This document shows positions 14,943 through 17,502 of a DNA stretch of 17,502 nt, one piece after another. The notes under the pieces were generated by a model, which did not search any database, was not told where the DNA came from, and saw only the letters and a list, made by a program, of their open reading frames with translations. Both the position numbers and the translations under genes were made by a program. Position 1 is the stretch's first letter. Each line of letters opens with the position of its first letter. This DNA is from Oscillospiraceae bacterium. GTDB lineage: Bacteria; Bacillota_A; Clostridia; Oscillospirales; Ruminococcaceae. The stretch lies in the NCBI GenBank assembly GCA_017523995.1, contig JAFWUX010000044.1, forward strand, positions 1 to 17,502, in the 5' to 3' direction.

Positions 14943-16541
14943 ATGCATAATGAAGAAACGATTTCAATCACGGATTTGATTCATCTCCTGCTGAGCAAGA
15001 TCTGGCTGATCATTCTTGTGACGGTTCTCGGCGGAGCAGCTGCGTTCTGCTATTCAAAGTTCGTTCTCCCGCTGGAGTATTCCTCGCATATTTCGATGTA
15101 TGTGCAGAGCTATACCGGCATCTCTGAGAATGTAAATTCAGTCAACAATATCAGCAACTCCAAGCAGCTCGTCAATACCTATATGGAGGTCATGAAGGAC
15201 GATGCTGTGATGAATGCCGTTGCTGAGGAGCTTGCAGCCTCTTTCCGGATTGATCGTCTCGCCGCCTGTTTCTCAATCCAGAACGGCAGAATTACGCCTT
15301 CGTCTCTGCGCAAGTGTCTTTCGATCAGCTCCGTGACCGATACCAGTGCGGTTAAGGTCACGGCGACAACCAAAGATGCGGAGGTCGCCGCCGCGATCTG
15401 CAACGATCTGACGCATGTTGCGCCGAAATATGTTGAGCAGGCTGTCGGTGTCGGTTCCATCAATACAATTGATACCGCGAAGGTATATCACACGCCGGTT
15501 GCACCGAATACCACAAAAAACACAGCGATCGGTCTGCTGGCAGGCTTTATGCTCATCTGCCTGATTATCTTCCTGATTGATTTCTTTGATAATACGATCA
15601 AAAACACCGATCAGCTGAGCGATCAGTTCAAAAAGCCGATTCTCGGCGAGATTCAGCTGTTCGGCGATAAGAAAAAGAACAAGAAAAATGATGACAGTGA
15701 TACCCACAGCAAGCTGACCGATGAGAATATCCCGTTCTCTGTCATTGAGAGCTACAAATCCATCCGTACCAATATCATGTTTTCGCTCTCGACAACGAAT
15801 AACCGCGTGTTTGCTGTCTCTTCGCCGGATGCCGGTGACGGCAAATCGACAACCTCGGCAAACATCGCAATTGCGCTTTCACAGGGAGACAGCAAGGTGC
15901 TCCTGATTGACGCGGATATGCGCAAGGCGGTTCAGCACAAGATCTTCGGGCTGACGAACAAAAAAGGTCTTTCCACTGCAATCAGCAGACAGCACAGTCT
16001 TTCGGCGTGCATCCAGAAGAATGTCATGAAGAATCTTGATGTGATGACGGCCGGCCCGATTCCGCCGAATCCTTCGGAACTGCTTGCATCCGATCACATG
16101 ACCGAGATCCTGAACGAGCTCAGCTTGCAGTATTCTGTTATCGTGATCGACACACCGCCGGTCAACATCGTGACCGATACCATGGAGCTTGCAAAGAATC
16201 TTGCGGGTATTATCATGGTGCTGCAGTATGCGAAAACAACACGCGAGGATGTTGACGAAGCCCTGAAACGCATTGATTTTGCACAGATCAATCTGATGGG
16301 CTTCATCCTCAACGGCGTCAAGCGCAAGGACGGAAAATATTATTCCAAGTATGCTTACAAAAAGGGCTACGGCTACTATTACGGCACGCAGGATGTCGAA
16401 TCTGAGCCTGATGATCCGGAGGAGCCCGAAAAGCCTGAACTGCCTGAACCGCCCGTGCAGTCTGCCGTGAAGCAGCAGTCAATCGCGATTCATGCTGACA
16501 GTACGCAGCTGAAGCAGCCGAAGAAAGGGAAGAAGGGCTGA
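14943..16541 (+). CDS. Fused polysaccharide co-polymerase and bacterial tyrosine kinase (Wzc-like; CpsC plus CpsD)
   Basis: This 532-residue inner-membrane protein sets chain length and controls export of exopolysaccharide. A Wzz domain spans about 5-215 with membrane helices at about 18-38 and 193-215 and an outside part between them. The pre-helix-2 motif VAPNTTKN resembles the usual P-x2-P-x4 motif. The cytoplasmic tyrosine-kinase domain spans about 262-460: SSPDAGDGKSTT is Walker A (293-304), VLLIDADMRK is Walker A' (319-328) and VIVIDTPPV is Walker B (399-407). The autophosphorylated tyrosine cluster has eight Tyr within 466-480. After it comes an unusual Pro/Glu-rich tail and a basic end, KKGKKG. 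In many Firmicutes (CpsC/CpsD, YwqC/YwqD) these two parts are separate proteins; here they are one, as in proteobacterial Wzc. The phosphatase gene overlaps its stop by one base. Confidence 0.93.
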   Translation: MHNEETISITDLIHLLLSKIWLIILVTVLGGAAAFCYSKFVLPLEYSSHISMYVQSYTGISENVNSVNNISNSKQLVNTYMEVMKDDAVMNAVAEELAASFRIDRLAACFSIQNGRITPSSLRKCLSISSVTDTSAVKVTATTKDAEVAAAICNDLTHVAPKYVEQAVGVGSINTIDTAKVYHTPVAPNTTKNTAIGLLAGFMLICLIIFLIDFFDNTIKNTDQLSDQFKKPILGEIQLFGDKKKNKKNDDSDTHSKLTDENIPFSVIESYKSIRTNIMFSLSTTNNRVFAVSSPDAGDGKSTTSANIAIALSQGDSKVLLIDADMRKAVQHKIFGLTNKKGLSTAISRQHSLSACIQKNVMKNLDVMTAGPIPPNPSELLASDHMTEILNELSLQYSVIVIDTPPVNIVTDTMELAKNLAGIIMVLQYAKTTREDVDEALKRIDFAQINLMGFILNGVKRKDGKYYSKYAYKKGYGYYYGTQDVESEPDDPEEPEKPELPEPPVQSAVKQQSIAIHADSTQLKQPKKGKKG

Positions 16542-17224
16542 TGTATACAGAGTATCACTGCCACATTCTTCCGGGGATTGATGACGGTTCGGATTCTGCC
16601 GAAACCTCGCTCGGTATGCTTTCGATGATGCAGGAGCAGGGCGTTTCGCGGATTGTCGTGACACCGCATTTCTACGCGCACCACGAAAAATCTGCTGCAC
16701 GTTTTCTGGAGAAACGGCAGGCGGCATTTGAGAAGATCAAAGCGCAGTCGCCGGTCAAGGATATCCGGCTGGGTGCAGAGGTCGCGATTGAGCATGGAAT
16801 CTCGGAACTGCCCGGTATCGAAAAGCTCGCGTTTGAAGGCACCGATCTGATTCTGCTCGAACTGCCGTATCGGGAGTATGCACCGTGGATGTCTGAGGAA
16901 ATCTACAACATCAGCGCAGAGTTTCATCTGCGGGTGATTCTTGCGCATGTGCACCGCTATCTTGAGTATTACAGCAAAAGCGAGATGCAGACGATTCTTT
17001 CAAGCAATGTGATTCTGCAGGCGAACAATGAGGCATTTGCTAGCTGGAAGGAACGCCGCCTCGTGAAGTCTCTGCTTGCAGAGGGGAAACTGCTGGTGTT
17101 CGGCAGTGATGCACATAATCTCAACAGCCGCCGTCCGAACTGGGATCTGCTCGCGAAAAAATGTAAACAGGAGTATATCGTAGCCTCGAACCGTGTGCTC
17201 GATCAGCATATAAAGACGCAATGA
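16541..17224 (+). CDS. PHP-family tyrosine-protein phosphatase (CpsB/YwqE type)
   Basis: This 227-residue cytoplasmic phosphatase removes phosphate from the tyrosine cluster of the neighbouring kinase, which lets polysaccharide assembly cycle. It is of the metal-dependent PHP class, not the low-molecular-weight phosphatase class. Metal ligands are all visible: HCH at 6-8 within YHCHILPGIDDGS, TPHF with H43, GAE with E80, AHVHRY with H136 and H138, and GSDAHN with D190 and H192. LELPY at 107-110 is also typical. Length is a little shorter than the usual 240-255. The start ATG shares its first base with the TGA stop of the kinase (TGATG), so translation is coupled. Two terminator-like hairpins follow, then a mobile element, so the glycosyltransferase genes that often come next are not in this window. 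Confidence 0.94.
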   Translation: MYTEYHCHILPGIDDGSDSAETSLGMLSMMQEQGVSRIVVTPHFYAHHEKSAARFLEKRQAAFEKIKAQSPVKDIRLGAEVAIEHGISELPGIEKLAFEGTDLILLELPYREYAPWMSEEIYNISAEFHLRVILAHVHRYLEYYSKSEMQTILSSNVILQANNEAFASWKERRLVKSLLAEGKLLVFGSDAHNLNSRRPNWDLLAKKCKQEYIVASNRVLDQHIKTQ

Positions 17225-17238
17225 TTCTTACTCGTTAT

Positions 17239-17270
17239 GTCAACGGCCGGAAAGGCTGTGACAAGTTTTT
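17239..17270 (+). terminator. First of two tandem terminators after the phosphatase gene
   Basis: GTCA and CGGCC pair with GGCTG and TGAC, with one bulged A and one G-U pair, around the loop GGAAA. A run of five T follows three bases later. It starts 14 bases after the stop. Confidence 0.65.
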
Positions 17271-17307
17271 CGAGCGATTTTATTTGTATCTGAGTGACAT
17301 ACAGATC

Positions 17308-17345
17308 AGACTGCGCAGTCTTTGTGCTGCGCAGTCTTTTCTTTC
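17308..17345 (+). terminator. Second tandem terminator, strong
   Basis: AGACTGCGCAG (17308-17318) and CTGCGCAGTCT (17327-17337) form a perfect 11-bp stem with an 8-base loop, followed by TTTCTTT. It insulates the region to the right, including the mobile element, from exopolysaccharide transcription. Confidence 0.9.
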
Positions 17346-17395
17346 AGAAATATTTATCTGTTTGTTATGATACAATAGATAGGTAACAGAGGGAA

Positions 17396-17424
17396 TAGAA
17401 AAACAACTTCCAAAATGATATAAT
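17396..17424 (+). promoter_or_regulatory. Candidate promoter of the putative transposase
   Basis: TATAAT (17419-17424) is an exact -10 box. Seventeen bases upstream is TAGAAA (17396-17401), a weak -35 with four of six matches. Transcription would start near 17431, inside the loop of the inverted repeat described separately. Confidence 0.5.
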
Positions 17425-17467
17425 GTTAAGTACCACCAAAACACCAATATCAAAAAGGAAGTTGTTT
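17401..17467 (+). repeat. Perfect 11-bp inverted repeat that can hide the transposase ribosome binding site
   Basis: AAACAACTTCC (17401-17411) and GGAAGTTGTTT (17457-17467) are perfect complements 45 bases apart. The right arm contains the AGGAAG ribosome binding site and ends right at the ATG. A transcript entering from outside would carry both arms and could fold to block translation. One starting near 17431 would lack the left arm. Confidence 0.65.
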
Positions 17468-17502
17468 ATGAACAGTATAACACAAGAAGCGCACTTTCGT
17501 CA
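17468..17502 (+). CDS. Start of a putative transposase/integrase gene (partial, runs off the window)
   Basis: Only 11 full codons are visible, MNSITQEAHFR, after an AGGAAG ribosome binding site about 8 bases upstream. From memory, this opening resembles the N-terminus of DDE-type integrase-like transposases common in Ruminococcus and other Clostridia, where a helix-turn-helix region follows. The stretch is too short to prove it. AT-rich, promoter-bearing DNA just upstream, unlike the neighbouring genes, fits the left end of an insertion sequence placed after the terminators of the exopolysaccharide unit. It could instead be another short host gene. Confidence 0.5.
   Translation, partial: MNSITQEAHFR

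Larger units (their letters stand above)
17346..17502 (+). mobile_element. Probable left end of an insertion sequence
   Basis: After the strong terminator the base composition turns AT-rich and a new expression unit begins, with its own promoter, an inverted repeat and a likely transposase start. The exact element boundary cannot be set: no right end is in the window, and neither a terminal repeat pair nor a target duplication can be tested. A TGTTAAG at 17424-17430 or the inverted-repeat arm at 17401 are both possible ends. Confidence 0.4.

Overview
The window reads as chromosomal DNA of a Gram-positive, cellulosome-type gut or rumen Firmicute, most likely a Ruminococcus or close relative (Oscillospiraceae). 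The grounds are two secreted proteins carrying type I dockerin repeats, threonine-rich linkers of the TTVTT kind, a CotH-family lipoprotein, strong AGGAG-type ribosome binding sites, near-consensus sigma-A promoters, a CpsB-type PHP phosphatase and a tRNA gene without an encoded CCA. The species cannot be fixed from the sequence alone. TGA is the normal stop of at least six genes here, so the standard bacterial code applies.

Layout. Bases 1-1842 (minus strand) hold an arginine biosynthesis unit: consensus promoter, argG, a terminator-like hairpin, a 92-residue unknown protein, then the start of argH, which runs off the left edge. Two near-palindromic boxes lie upstream of the argG promoter. 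Bases 1912-7852 (minus strand) hold a second unit read from a good promoter: hpt, then after 15 bp an ABC ATPase, after another 15 bp a very large FtsX-type permease with an extracellular coiled coil, and then a secreted dockerin-CAP protein. Divergent from hpt is a plus-strand tRNA-Pro(UGG) with its own promoter.

From 8338 on, everything reads on the plus strand: a membrane-anchored protein with a Thr/Ala/Lys-rich stalk and its own terminator; a CotH-family lipoprotein translationally overlapped by a patatin-like phospholipase; a leucine-rich-repeat dockerin protein broken by one in-frame TGA exactly where the repeat calls for cysteine; and the head of an exopolysaccharide locus. That locus consists of a small type I membrane protein, a fused Wzz plus tyrosine-kinase protein, and a CpsB/YwqE-type PHP phosphatase overlapping it by one base. 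Two tandem terminator-like hairpins follow.

At the right edge begins what looks like a transposase gene. Its ribosome binding site can pair with an 11-base inverted copy placed upstream of the element's own likely promoter, so read-through transcripts would hide the site while the native transcript would not.

Much of the window concerns the cell envelope: a lipoprotein, membrane proteins, dockerin-bearing exported proteins, an envelope-type ABC transporter and polysaccharide regulation. Two housekeeping islands (arginine synthesis; purine salvage with a tRNA) are mixed in. I see no CRISPR array, rRNA, prophage or defence locus. The observations most worth checking are the interrupted LRR-dockerin gene, the ribosome-binding-site-hiding inverted repeat at the mobile element, the unknown protein between argG and argH, and the unusual N-terminal dockerin on a CAP protein.
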